A stretch of 64,000 bases of DNA, from the NCBI GenBank assembly GCA_026027325.1, contig JAMSLZ010000003.1, positions 3,100,001 through 3,164,000 of the forward strand. Direction: 5' to 3'. The DNA is from Actinomucor elegans. Its lineage: Eukaryota > Mucoromycota > Mucoromycetes > Mucorales > Mucoraceae. The notes below the pieces were generated by a model that was not told the origin of the DNA, did no database searches, and saw only the letters and a program-made list of their open reading frames with translations. Positions 23,416-34,280 of the stretch are shown one piece after another (position 1 is the stretch's first letter; every line of letters starts with the position of its first letter). Position numbers and translations under genes: made by a program.

Positions 23416-23703
23416 CTGCAGTTCAATGAAAATATTGTGTTGTCATTAGTTGATCATAAATTATATATATATACAGCATCTAGTCTTTCACCTCTTGATC
23501 AAATATGTATTACAATAAGAGCAATCGCATCTGCCGTATACTCTCAATGGGCTCTTATCATGCCGAGCCTTTCACTACATATGTTATTATCACACTGTGC
23601 AGTTACAGAGCTAAATGAGAAGCGCGTCTTTTTTTTTATTATTATTATCGCGACGCGCGCGGAGGTTCAAACGCTAAGTCTTTCAGTAAACGTGAAAAAA
23701 ATT

Positions 23704-23712
23704 AACGCGTTT
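23704..23712. promoter_or_regulatory. MluI-box-like element upstream of the MT-A70 gene
   Basis: AACGCGTTT, which contains ACGCGT, lies 36 bp before the start codon, within a short CpG-rich stretch (CGCGACGCGCGCGG near 23,650). ACGCGT is the MCB element of G1/S-regulated genes in yeasts, so S-phase expression is possible. Confidence 0.35.
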
Positions 23713-23747
23713 TATTTTCCTCTTTTTTCATACCCAAACAATTCCTA

Positions 23748-25425
23748 ATGGCTGATCGTCCCAAGAGAAAGAGAAGACAAGCTACACCCAAGACCAGAGT
23801 CAGGTACTGACACTATAAGCAAGCATGTTTCCTGTTTTTGTTTAATCGCCTTTATTCTATAGCAATGCCCACTATGTCGGCTACGTTGAGGACGAAGAGT
23901 CTGTCGAGGCTATCATGAAAAAGTTCGAAGAGTTGGAACGTATACAGCGAGAGTTCTCTGGACTTCAAGTCAACACACCGACAGGCGAGAGTAGTAAATC
24001 AGAGAGTGTTCGAGAAGACAGTATGGAACCCACTGAAGATACCAAAGAACAGGTTGTGGATGAAGCTGAGGACGAGACCATGTCTGAGGCTCACTTGGAC
24101 AATTCCAACAAATCATCAGGATTAACACAAGAACAATTGGAAGAAGTGTTTAAACGTACATCTGCATTTACAGTTCAAAGTGCTACAATTGATACCAGTC
24201 AAGTGGAGAATATGGATGCTCTAGAGCTTTGGCAAGTTGAATATAAAGAAAATAGTACAACTGAATTCTATGAAGAAGAGTGAGTGGCATTCACCCAATA
24301 GATAACCATATACTAATAGTATTATTCATTGCAGTGAATATCAGTATGTGGATGATTTATTCTGGGAAGAGGAATTTGGAGACAAGCCCAAGCGAGGCGG
24401 CAAGTATACTCGTTTACCTAGAGAACCCAGACAGCCTGGTGCTAGACGTGGTGTTGATCGCGAAAGTATTATTGCCAAATACAAAATCATGCAAGTACAA
24501 GTGCAAGATCGAAACGGCAATATGTATACTATCAAGAAGCGCGTCAGTAACATTGATCCTGCGCTACCTACCTATGTGCGTATTCCACCTAGACCTATTT
24601 CAATGGCTTGGGCTCACAAGATTAGACCTCTTTCATCCATTCCTTTGCCGGCTGTTCCTCTTGGATCCAATTATCATGAAGTGAATAGCATTCTTTCAAC
24701 AGATTTAACACAATATGGTACAGACTTTAGCGCAGTCTATATGGATCCACCATTTTTACTGCCTGGAGAAGCACCTTGCTCAGGAAAAATATCTATAGAA
24801 GACTTTGTAAGCTAGCACATACATTGTATTAATGAATTGATACTGATATGGATGTAGGCTAAACTCAATGTGTCCAAGATCATCAAGGCAGGCTTTTTGT
24901 TCATTTGGTTAGAGAAAGAATGGCTACAAAAACTCGTTAGTATTACAGCAAAGTGGGGATTCAAATACGTTGAAAACTTTTGTTGGGTCAAGAAGAATTT
25001 GAATAATGAAATAAGCACAAGTGACTCTACGTACTTTAAAAAGAGTAAATTGAGTTTATTAATATTCAGAAAAGAAGGTGAAATCGAGCTTCGTCACCAA
25101 CGTAACCCAGATTGTGTATTTGATTATATTAGACCGAGATTACCAGGTAAGAAAAAAAAGGGACTTGCATAAGGTTTGTTTGGTTCTAATAAGCTGTGTT
25201 TAGACGAGGTGACTGAACAAAAGCCGCCATTTATGTATAAAGTCATTGAAACACTGTTACCAAACGCTGTTTATTCCGAAACCAATGCAGATGGACAAAA
25301 ATTACTCGAGCTGTAAGTATCATTGGCATTCAAGGGAGGCAATAGACTGATTTATTTTGTATAGATGGGCCAAAAAGAACACTAGAAGACAAGGCTGGAC
25401 TTCAGTAGTAGAAACTAAAGAATAA
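23748..25425 (+). CDS. MT-A70-family adenine methyltransferase, possible DNA 6mA complex subunit
   Basis: Six exons (23,748-23,803; 23,863-24,279; 24,335-24,806; 24,858-25,146; 25,204-25,312; 25,365-25,425) encode 467 residues. The N-terminus is lysine/arginine-rich (PKRKRRQATPKTR) and is followed by a long acidic, low-complexity region. The MT-A70 domain begins around residue 270: FSAVYMDPPF (DPPF at residues 295-298, where active members have DPPW), GFLFIWLEKEWLQ, WGFKYVENFCWVKK, LSLLIFRKEGEIELRHQRNP and the ending ELWAKKNTRRQGWTS. This order matches MT-A70 proteins (METTL3/14, METTL4, MTA1/MTA9), which methylate adenine in RNA or DNA using SAM. Early-diverging fungi are known for abundant DNA 6mA, so an MTA1/MTA9-type role is plausible. 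The F may mean a non-catalytic partner. Clade assignment needs a tree. Confidence 0.8.
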
Positions 25426-25556
25426 AGCTCAGCACCTTATAGGTGCATTTTATATGATTTCGATTGGTGAAACCATCCACTTACGTTTATTGCGTTTATA
25501 AAATAATCCCATTCCTGTTTTTTTTTTTTTTTTTCTTTCTTCTTTGCATTAAAATA

Positions 25557-27517
25557 ATGAGAACTTGGAGAACTTGGACGATTGTCCTCATTATATTGTT
25601 TATTGCAATTAATTTATTCTATTGGAAGGTATACCCATGTACCGATCCCAGATTATGTAATACTGATAATGTAAGTACAGTGTGTCTTTTAAGGATGTCT
25701 CTAATGTGTTGTGTTGTCATAATAGAACTCGGCTCAACAAAAATCTGTAAGTGTTAATGGCTTTCTTTTTTTTAAAAAAAATTAAAATGCTTATCTTTTT
25801 GAACTGAAGCAATCAAATCCTCCCGGCCCTCTCGGTCCTCCTGCTCCTCCTGCTCCTCCTGCTCCTCCTTCTACTCCACCCAAAAGCAACGGCTTTTTTG
25901 GGTTTGGTAAGGCTCCATCTGAAGCTCATTTAGATGAATATATCCCTTTGAACCCTCAGCCACTGGATGAACCAAAGACACACTACCCAGGTAACATCGA
26001 ATTAGAATGAGATTATCCGTAAACTAAACCATTTGTTCTAGATACCCACTCCAAACAGAGTCAAGACCTTGACACAATCGCGCCTACTGCAGACGATACT
26101 ACTTATCGTTTGACTGGAGATGGTTTAAAGTATGCTACTCCCGGGGATTTGTGGCAGATTGGTGTTGTAAGTAGTAACTTTGAGTTTTTGTTTGGAAAAA
26201 GACTGATATTTTTTTGTGTAGATTAATACAAAGCCTGATGTGCTCGTTGTCTCCAATACAAACTATCAAGATGTAGGTAATCATTATCACCGTGAATTCA
26301 GGATTTATACTTTGATGAAATGGATCCTTCGTGTCCATCGTCGTGATGTTGCAAGAAAGACACCTTTAGTCATGGTGGATGCTGGTAATTTGTTATTAGT
26401 ATTTTTATGCTACAAAGCACACTAACTTATTTGTAGGCTCTAACCATGGTCTCTTTTCGCTTGTTGCTGGCGCGAGCGGTGCTCATACTATTGCCTTTGA
26501 ACCTCAAACTCATTTAAGAAGTAAAGTACTATATTATTATGTTCCAATGAGCTGCAAGTCTAACCATTTTAAAATCTAAATATAGGTGTCATTAATATGG
26601 CAGGTAGACTAAACCAACTTTCCGAACGTCTTCGCGTGCTCCCATTTGCCGTGTTGGACCAGTACAAGAAATTAGCTATGGAAAAAGTCGAAATCAATGA
26701 TGGTGGTATTGGTGGTCTTTCATTTGATAAAGCTAATCCTATGATTACTACTCAAACTATCCGTCTTGACGCGTTGCCTTCTTATAATAGACTCTTCCCT
26801 CAATCTGCAAGCATGGAAAAAACCCTCAAAATCAAGAGCGGCCGTAAAAGCGACAAGTCCATTATTGAATCTGAGGATTTGGGACAAGACTACGCTGATG
26901 AGATCAATAGTGCTATCGATAACGAAGCTGCTCAAATTCCAGAATCTCTTGTTTTCCGTCAACCTATTCACTTTTTAAAGATCGACGTAGAGGGTTTTGA
27001 GCTTCCTGCTCTAAGATCTGCTGCTAAATTATTTGAGAACCAGCTTGTTGAAAACACAGTACTTGAATTTGGCCCTCCTAGCCGTTGGGATGTTACTGTT
27101 CCCGGTGCTTCACGTATGAGTCAAAAAGACATCCGCGCGAAGACCATGAAGGAAGCAAAGGAAGTTTTGCACCTTGCTGTGAATGAATGGAATTTAGATA
27201 TTAATCTTTTGCCTGCTGAAGGCTGGGAAAAGACTGTTCGTTTCATGATTGATCATGGTGTAGATGAAAGTGAAGGTGATCCTTCCAAGAACAAGGTGGT
27301 ACGCAAAGTCAACGCTTGGAAGTTTGATGATTTACCTCAAGATAATGATGAATTTGAAAAAGAGCTCGAAACCAAGAATAACCTTGTCACTGAATTCATT
27401 CGACTTCCACCTCACCTGATTGATGATTACTTGGAAAATTCCCAATCTATTGGTGAAATGTATCTTTGGTTCACGAAGAAGAATACCAAGAGTCCTGTGT
27501 TACAAAGGATTACATAG
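25557..27517 (+). CDS. Membrane-anchored FkbM-like methyltransferase
   Basis: Seven exons (25,557-25,670; 25,726-25,746; 25,810-25,990; 26,042-26,166; 26,222-26,384; 26,437-26,520; 26,586-27,517) encode 539 residues. One N-terminal membrane segment (TIVLIILFIAINLFYW) with basic residues before it predicts a type II, Golgi-like orientation. A Pro-rich stalk with repeated PPA units follows. The lumenal domain has VMVDAGSNHGLFS and AHTIAFEPQTHLR, the SAM-binding loop and acidic turn of FkbM-type methyltransferases, and later FLKIDVEGFELPALR, the second FkbM signature. FkbM enzymes methylate hydroxyls of sugars and other small molecules, so glycan O-methylation is a reasonable inference. Exon 2 is only 21 nt. 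Confidence 0.8.
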
Positions 27518-27534
27518 AATAAATTGTTTATTAT
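27518..27534. other. 17-bp spacer between convergent FkbM-like and cog2 stop codons
   Basis: Plus-strand AATAAA at 27,518-27,523 directly follows the first stop codon, and the minus-strand AATAAA is at 27,527-27,532. Both candidate poly(A) signals therefore sit inside the spacer, so the two mRNAs must overlap into each other's coding exons. Confidence 0.7.
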
Positions 27535-30036
27535 TCAATTCCGTATTTTCTCCATAATTTCTTCTAGCTGCTTGTGACACTCTGCACTAGTCTTGTCGAT
27601 CCTTAGGCTATTCAACTGGGTTCAAATAAATGAGTTATAATAAGCAGTTTATTTATATGTCGTGTTACCTCGCTGCCAATTAGCTGAATATCTAATAAGA
27701 CCTTGTTTTTATCTGAAACGTCTTCTATCATACTACAGTACTGAGTAATAACTATCTTGGCTATTTGTTCTGCCCATATCTTCCTTGATTGATCATCTAT
27801 CCATTGTTCATTATGACTGATGAAATTGTGATATGGCCGAAATATGTTGGGTATAGACGATGGTTCAGTAGCCTGCTTATTTGTCTGATATTGATGCGTT
27901 ACTAACTTCGAGACCTCCTCTAGACAGCTGGAAATGATATCATTGGTAACACTGGAGTTGATTTTGGGCTCAGTGGATGTTACTAGTTGGTTCAAAATGT
28001 CCTTCATACTTTCTATTTGTAATGTTTAGTGTATGTGTAGCAATAGTAAATTCACCTACCTTTTAATAATGGCAAATCTTGTACGTTGGCAGGCAATTTA
28101 GGTAAGATTATGTCACTTGTTTGAGTCTTGATCTTCAAGACAAAGTTGCTGATATCATGAGCTAAAATAGCAAGATAGTTCAATGACGCACTATCATTAA
28201 CCTTAAATAACAGTTAGTGTATGCTTTATGATTTTTTTAAAAAAAAAACAACTTACCTTTGCATTCTCAATGGTATCTAGAGCCCATACATTGTATCTCT
28301 TGATCAATTGCAAAGTTAATTTCCAAAATCGATGTGATAAGCCATACAAGAATATTTGATCAGACCAGCACTGATCTATAGCCGCTAAGATAACTCTAGT
28401 TCCCGGTAAAACAATATCTAATAGATATTAGATCAACGCACTATTCCATCAGTTTAACCTACCTTTCGAATGATTTGCTTGTATCATACTGACACTTCCA
28501 TGAGGGTCGTTCAGAACTTGTTCTACATCCTTGATAATCTCACGGAAACGAAGTTGAAAGTAAACCAACAACTGCCATCGTTTCATGAATTCTGCATAAG
28601 TAGGATGGTTACGAAGGTATAGCAAAGATCGCTTAGTATAGCACAACCCTTCAAGCCCTGAAATAAACGATACCGTAGCAGAATAGTTCTATTCAATTAT
28701 TTAAACACTATACACCCCTTATATCTATCTCTGTATTTACCTTGTGGAAAACGTCTGTTTGACCAGCTGCAAAGATACTTTTGCATTCCTTGTTGATTTT
28801 CTCGGTTACTTCCAGCCAAAGTGAATTTACTAATATCTCAAAATTGGAACCTTTCAATGTTTTTTGCGTAATATCCAGTATAGGCTGAAGATCAGTGGAT
28901 GCGAATGTAAGAATCTTGGTATACATGACAGTTAAAGGATGTGTACTGTCATCTGATTTGGTTGGTCCATAACTACGAGCACCTTCTACAGCCTTTGAAG
29001 TGATAATATTGGCTAGGCATGGTTTTATGTATTCATTTCGGATAATCTTTTCAGCAATAGGTGTCTGATCAATGAGTGCATATGTTCTTAGACATTGAGT
29101 AAGTGATTGTTTCGTTGCTTTGGTAACTTCACCAAGTCTGATTTGAGAAAGAGCTGCAGACAATGCTTTAGAAAGTTTCTGTTCTAAAGTATCCTTGATT
29201 CGAGTGATTCTCCATTCGTTTTCTGTTACAAATGCCAAGCTTTTACCCCTGTGTACCAAATGCTGCATCTGGTTATACTCTATAGCTACTCTTTCGATTT
29301 GCTTTCCAAGTCTAGAGAAGATATTAATGAGATCAATGTTGGTATACGGTCTTATGGACCTACTTGTCATCCACTACAACCATCTCATCATTCTCTGCGT
29401 TGTTGAAGCTGGATTTCGTGATATCTGAATTGATGCCTAATAGATCTTCGACTTTTGTCACTGAATTATGGATATTAAGCAATAGTTTAAGTATAGACTG
29501 TAATAAAATTATGATCAGTACAACGTTTAGGACGCGTTTTCCTACACATTCTACCTTTTTATCTCGAAGCTGAGCGCGATTTTCTAGCTGGGATTCGAGA
29601 GAATCGATAACATCTTGGAAATGGTCGCGAACTTCCTGTATCAAATTATTATTACATGTTTGCCTTACTCCTATTTTGTATTTACTTTGACTTGAATTTG
29701 CATGTCTGCCAAAGGTGACTTGAGGTTTTCGATATCTCGATCAACGCCTTTCAAATTGGTCGACAAGTTGATGAAATCTTGATAATCTCGATTAATAAGT
29801 TCAACAAGTTCAGTTTTGAGCAGTTTCAAGTGTGTGTTGAGTTCTGTCTTCATGCGTTCAAGGCCCAAGTGTCTTCTGCTCGAGAGAAAAATATCTGGAT
29901 CGAATTCAGGCGCTGTAAATGCTGATCGCTCAACAGCGTTACTGGGTAATGGTTGAACTGAATTGATAAGCTTGTCATCATCGTCTTCATCATCGCTAAA
30001 ACTGAATATGTTTCGCTTTGCCTGAAGGCTGGTCAT
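27535..30036 (-). CDS. cog2: Conserved oligomeric Golgi complex subunit 2 (Cog2)
   Basis: Nine exons (29,686-30,036; 29,555-29,635; 29,364-29,497; 28,741-29,311; 28,463-28,688; 28,257-28,417; 28,060-28,201; 27,669-28,012; 27,535-27,615) encode 696 residues. The N-terminus has an acidic patch, then FDPDIFLSSRRH and ELINRDYQDFINLSTNL, the hallmark COG2 N-terminal coiled-coil. The middle contains KQIERVAIEYNQMQHLV and the C-terminal half CWSDQIFLYGLSHRFWKLTL, both typical of COG2. Cog2 belongs to lobe A (Cog1-4) of the tether that captures retrograde vesicles at the Golgi. It is convergent with the FkbM-like gene. Confidence 0.92.
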
Positions 30037-30216
30037 AGTTATTGTATTCTAAAGAGCCTATTATGTACGAAAAAGTACGCGCCTGGTTCCCACTATCTAC
30101 TGTTACTTTGGTTTCATTGGCTAACTGGGTTATAAAACGAAGCCCTCCTCCTCCATCACTCATGATATCGTTGACAAAAGCTTTTCAAAAAAATAAATCA
30201 TTTGTGTATCAGTACT

Positions 30217-30217
<1 letters not shown>

Positions 30218-30253
<36 letters not shown>
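30218..30253 (+). repeat. Poly(A) homopolymer, 36 nt
   Basis: An uninterrupted A tract 180 bp upstream of the cog2 start (poly(T) on the gene strand). It could exclude nucleosomes at the promoter or be the tail scar of a retroposed sequence; no target-site duplication was identified. Confidence 0.75.
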
Positions 30254-30255
<2 letters not shown>

Positions 30256-30524
30256 AGACTTTGAAACTCGACATATACGTAGAACTTTGAATTTTCTTCT
30301 TTTAATGAATTCTTTAGCACATTTACATAATTTAAAACCATTCTAAAAGCTCTGACCAAATATCCTATTTTGTCTACTATAGCAATACTTTTCTTTTTTT
30401 TTTTTTTTTTACAACTTACATCACAAAAAGTTATTATTTTGTATGTATCTCCTTCAGTAAATATAACTTCAATTCTGGATGAGAAGTTTGTCCAAAAATT
30501 TACATAAAACCGCGCCTTAGAAAT

Positions 30525-30785
30525 TGCGAACTGGAAAGATCTCGGTCTGATGTTACATTTGACTAATAATTTATATTTATAATGAATTACTATGAATACT
30601 AAAAACTTATTTCTCTAAAGCACAATAGAAGCACGTTGATAATAGAGTTTTGCATTAATTTACATGTACTTTTTTATTGACAATAATGGACGTGTTGTAT
30701 AGATCTCCCTATGGATCTCAGTCCAAAATGCCATTTGATTAATGGCTTATGCTCTGAATGGGCTGCTGTATTTACTAGAGTGCGT
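30525..30785 (+). repeat. Degenerate satellite-like repeat, 2 units
   Basis: Cores near 30,549 (GATGTTACATTTGACTAATA) and 30,727 (AATGCCATTTGATTAATGG), 178 bp apart. The second has a well-kept block 2 (CTCTGAATGGGCTGCTGTAT). Another likely block 2 lies at 31,206 (CGCTCAAAACAAGCAAATGC). Confidence 0.6.
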
Positions 30786-31861
30786 ATTCCGCTAGAGTGT
30801 GTTAGGAGTATGCTGGAGGTAGAGTTGTATTGAGTTACACATATTATAACAATGACTAATTTCTCGACAGATTTCAATACAAATCAATACCTAATTTGTT
30901 TTCCATGTGCGATAAAAATTGAATGAAAAGCGAATGAATCAGTTAGGACCGTTTGTGGGGTTTTTATTGATTCAAAGTGAGTTGAGTTATTCTATCTAGC
31001 TTGTATCTCTTGTATTTATACTTCAAAGGGAATGATCTCTTAGTAATAATCAAAAGTCTTTTTAATATATATACTCACTCTGCATTAATTGTCTTTTCAG
31101 CAGTGATCCAAAACCCCCTCTTTTGATGGATGGTTAAATGAATCCCGTCTTTTAATATATATATATATATATAATCAAAGTGCTATATGTGGATTTCACC
31201 ACACCACGCTCAAAACAAGCAAATGCATTTAGTACAAATCTCGATTTAACTCGAAAGTTTTCAAGTATTAAATGCCATGCTAATTTAATCATCTTCTTTA
31301 GCCAAACTGCCACTGCTTTCTCGATTCTCCAGCCCAAATATTTTTTTGCGATTCTGCCAATAAAGTAATTACTTTGTGTAATGCAAGCAGAATATTAAGG
31401 TCAGACCTTGGAGACTTAATATAGTAGGTAGGATACACCTAGGGGATTTTTAGTTTAGAGTGAATGTTATATACTATGCAACATACCAAATGTCAGAGAA
31501 AGTTCGAGAGTTATCCCCCTGGTGCGAAAAATACCTCTAACTAAGTGTCGTTTAGTCCTCTAGCGTCTTCAAGGAGGACAAAACAACACAGAACTATAGT
31601 ATATACACTTAGCAACCAATAGTTTCTAGCACCTTCTTCCAGATATAATTAACAATAATATATATATATGCATATATGTATGTATGTATGTATGTATATC
31701 ATTTATTAATATTATAAAGAATAATATAATAAAAACATCATTCACATTAAAAACTACGCAATTATGAACTCTTCTCTTATTGGATAATGTCAAACTCAGC
31801 TCGTCACGTGATTTATATTTTGTTCAATTTATTTAATTTACAAGAGGGCAATATCATGAAA

Positions 31862-31933
31862 TCCTCAATGGTCCAACGGCTAGGATTTATCGCTTTCACC
31901 GATACGGCCGGGGTTCGACTCCCCGTTGGGGAA
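31862..31933 (+). tRNA. tRNA-Glu (anticodon UUC)
   Basis: Acceptor TCCTCAA (31,862-31,868) pairs with TTGGGGA (31,926-31,932), with A at 31,933 as the discriminator. The D arm contains GGCTAGGAT. The anticodon stem TATCG/CGATA flanks the loop CTTTCAC, giving anticodon TTC. The T arm is CGGGG-TTCGACT-CCCCG. No intron is present. Internal A and B boxes (GGTTCGACTCC) are intact. Confidence 0.95.
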
Positions 31934-31935
31934 CA

Positions 31936-31940
31936 TTTTT
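31936..31940 (+). terminator. RNA polymerase III T-tract terminator
   Basis: TTTTT three bases after the end of the tRNA-Glu gene, the usual Pol III stop signal. Confidence 0.75.
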
Positions 31941-34280
31941 GATTATTCTCTATTTTAGTGATATCTTTCTGTTGTTATTTTTTTTTTTTTTTTTTGCCTG
32001 TCCACCATTTCTCTGCTTGAATTTAGGCAATCAGTCTTGTTTTATAGTAGGATGTAAAACTCGATTACAGATATTGACTCGTAAATGTAGAGTAAAAATA
32101 AAAATAAAAATCATCTATCTAATAGAAACGAAGTAAACTAGAGGCATGATGATTGATGGAAAGAGAATAAAATGAATGATATTGAGTTACTCAATAATAC
32201 TGATGTGAGTGTTATGTTTACTGCTAAACAAGCTGTTTTTGCTGTATGCTTCTTTGTTTATATTGGTGGGCTGACAGTAGTTGATTTAATGGAGTATCCT
32301 AGCTCGATTTCATGGATTTGATTGTGGGAAGAGTATGTAATACAAATCGTGTCTATTAAGATTTATATTCAGTAGTTATATAATTGATCGAATATAATGC
32401 TCGATGCATTGGCTGATATAGTGAAAGTGTATGTCTTCATAAGGCTGTTACGATGCACGGTTTAATACAAAGACTACATATACGTGATTAGTCCGAGTTT
32501 GATCGATATGTAAACTTTATAACTCGAAATTTGAATTATAACGTAGATAATAGTGAGTGTCAATCTACATTGTTTTGAATATTTAGCAAATATTTACAGA
32601 GCAATAAGAAGCTTTTTATCTTAAAAAATCATCTAGTTCTTGAATTAAAGCAAGTATGTCCTAGCTTATAACTTTCTGAGAAACCAAGCGTTCATCCTTT
32701 TGGATATTAATCTGTATATGATGTCCTAATTCTAATATTGTTCTGATAAAAATATCAACAGACAAGAAAGTTCAGTGGCAGCCATCTACTAATCTATAAT
32801 AAAGTATATCTCAATTAATTTTTTAAGCTTAATACTAGCAATAATTACGTATAAAACAAGCGCTACATTGTCGCAGTTTACATTACTGATATAGCTTACG
32901 AAAAATAAATTTAGTTTTCGGTTAATGATAGTTATATTAAATTACTGTAAATGGTGAAACGTCGTATCTTTGGATCCAATTATTTATTGTTGAAGCTACA
33001 CTACAGCTACAAAGCAAGTTAATTAAAATTTAAGATATTATTCTATCAATTAATCAAAAAGTAAGTTTATATCTCGGTCCGTCGTTAGTTCAGACATAGT
33101 CCATGGTTTAAATGATTTTTGTCAAGACAACTATGGAGGGGCCATCAATTACAATCCCAGTACCCAATGATACATGTTGCATGAACATCGAAAAATAATC
33201 ACCGACGAACCTGTGGCATCGATTGGGCTGATATTCACCAATGAATTTCGGTATTCTGGACCTGAGTATCTCCAGGCACGTTAGCTCCAACACTTTATTG
33301 ACAGTTACTCTTATCTCCAAGAAATCGACTGATATAAATATATAAAAACCTACCAGCAGATGGTATTTTTAGTTTATTCTATTATCGATCTGTAGATTAT
33401 TTGCTGGCTTTCGGATATCTCGACCCGTCGTTCGATCATCATTTTAACAATCAATTACTAGGAGTTTCTTTTTGTGTATGACGAACGCAAACATTAAGTT
33501 TGATCGGGTGATTCAGGGCATTATGAACAAAACTTGAATCCAACTCCCTTCAAAGAGCACCTCCTATATCTTCAGTGATAATAGTATGCGCACCATCAGT
33601 AGTTATTTACAAGCGTAGATCTAGTAGAAGCCACTGTAGTTTCGCGTCAGATGCAAAAACAAAGCACGTTTTTTGTTGATGAGCATGCTTCATTAAGGAA
33701 ATAATTTGCTTACACAAGAATCAGGGCTTATTGGCAAGACGAAGGACCGCCAAAAGACGTCATGTCGAAAAGAGGTTTAGGTTCCATCCCAGCTTACCAT
33801 TATCATATTTGCTGGGTAAGCTATATTTTAGATGCACACGATCAGTATTATTCGATTTGGTAAAGCATAAACAATTCATTGTTGTTTTCAAACGGACAGT
33901 AAGCTCGATCATCATCATCATCTGATTTTACAGGGAGAATCAACACGATTAGGAAGTGCGAGTTTTCCGGATTGCAGCTTAAAACGTGTGAGGTTAGAAG
34001 CAAGTGATATTGAAAATATAGATTTGGCAGGAGTTTATAGGGAAAGGGTTTCATATAAAAGCATTTGTTATTGGTGTGTAAAGATCTTGGCTTGTTTCTA
34101 TTATTACAATATCAAACACTATGCACAGTCTATTCCAAAACAAACCTCCCCGCTGATAATTGGTTTACTATAAAAGCCTATAACCAATTACTTTATTCTT
34201 CTTTATCTTTTTTTTCCTTCGTGCTGGTTCACGCAATAAAATAGTTTTCAACAACTCCCATTCCAATATCTCTTTCAAAC
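31941..34280. other. Intergenic region with a decayed coding stretch
   Basis: 2.3 kb upstream of the homeobox gene. The first kilobase is plain AT-rich DNA with a T run near 31,980. The second kilobase contains broken coding-like segments, described separately. Confidence 0.5.
33060..34110 (+). pseudogene. Possible decayed protein-coding gene or mobile element remnant
   Basis: Several plus-strand stretches read like protein but are interrupted by stops and frame changes. One at about 33,110-33,320 includes ITDEPVASIGLIFTNEF and GPEYLQAR. One at 33,600-33,860 includes VEATVVSRQMQKQSTFFVDE, then RAYWQDEGPPKDVMSKRGLG. One at 33,930-34,060 includes LKRVRLEASDIENIDLAGVY. No intact frame links them and I do not recognise the family. 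A DDE-type transposase relic is conceivable from FFVDE but not shown. An active gene with many short exons is less likely because stops fall inside the coherent stretches. Confidence 0.3.

Larger units (their letters stand above)
22240..23747. other. Intergenic region between divergent mlh1 and the MT-A70 gene
   Basis: AT-rich except for the last 130 bp. It holds three satellite-like units (22,985-23,415). The 103-codon plus-strand ORF at 23,437-23,748 overlaps the promoter and start of the methyltransferase and is not supported as a gene. Confidence 0.55.
30037..31861. other. Intergenic region upstream of cog2
   Basis: Contains a 36-base A run (30,218-30,253), AT dinucleotide and TATG tetranucleotide microsatellites (31,154-31,175 and about 31,660-31,700), and two satellite-like units. 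The plus-strand ORF at 30,042-30,290 ends in the A run (poly-lysine) and has no motif. Confidence 0.55.

Noticed and set aside
23437..23748. Plus-strand 103-codon ORF before the MT-A70 gene
   Set aside because: It runs through the promoter (T run, MluI-like box) and stops at the methyltransferase start; composition is not coding-like and no motif is present.
30042..30290. Plus-strand 82-codon ORF with a proline run and poly-lysine
   Set aside because: The lysines come from a 36-base A homopolymer; the ORF begins 6 bp upstream of the cog2 start on the other strand and has no recognisable domain.
31660..31705. Clustered short repeats (TATG) as a CRISPR-like array
   Set aside because: It is a simple microsatellite without spacers; CRISPR arrays are not expected in a nuclear fungal genome.
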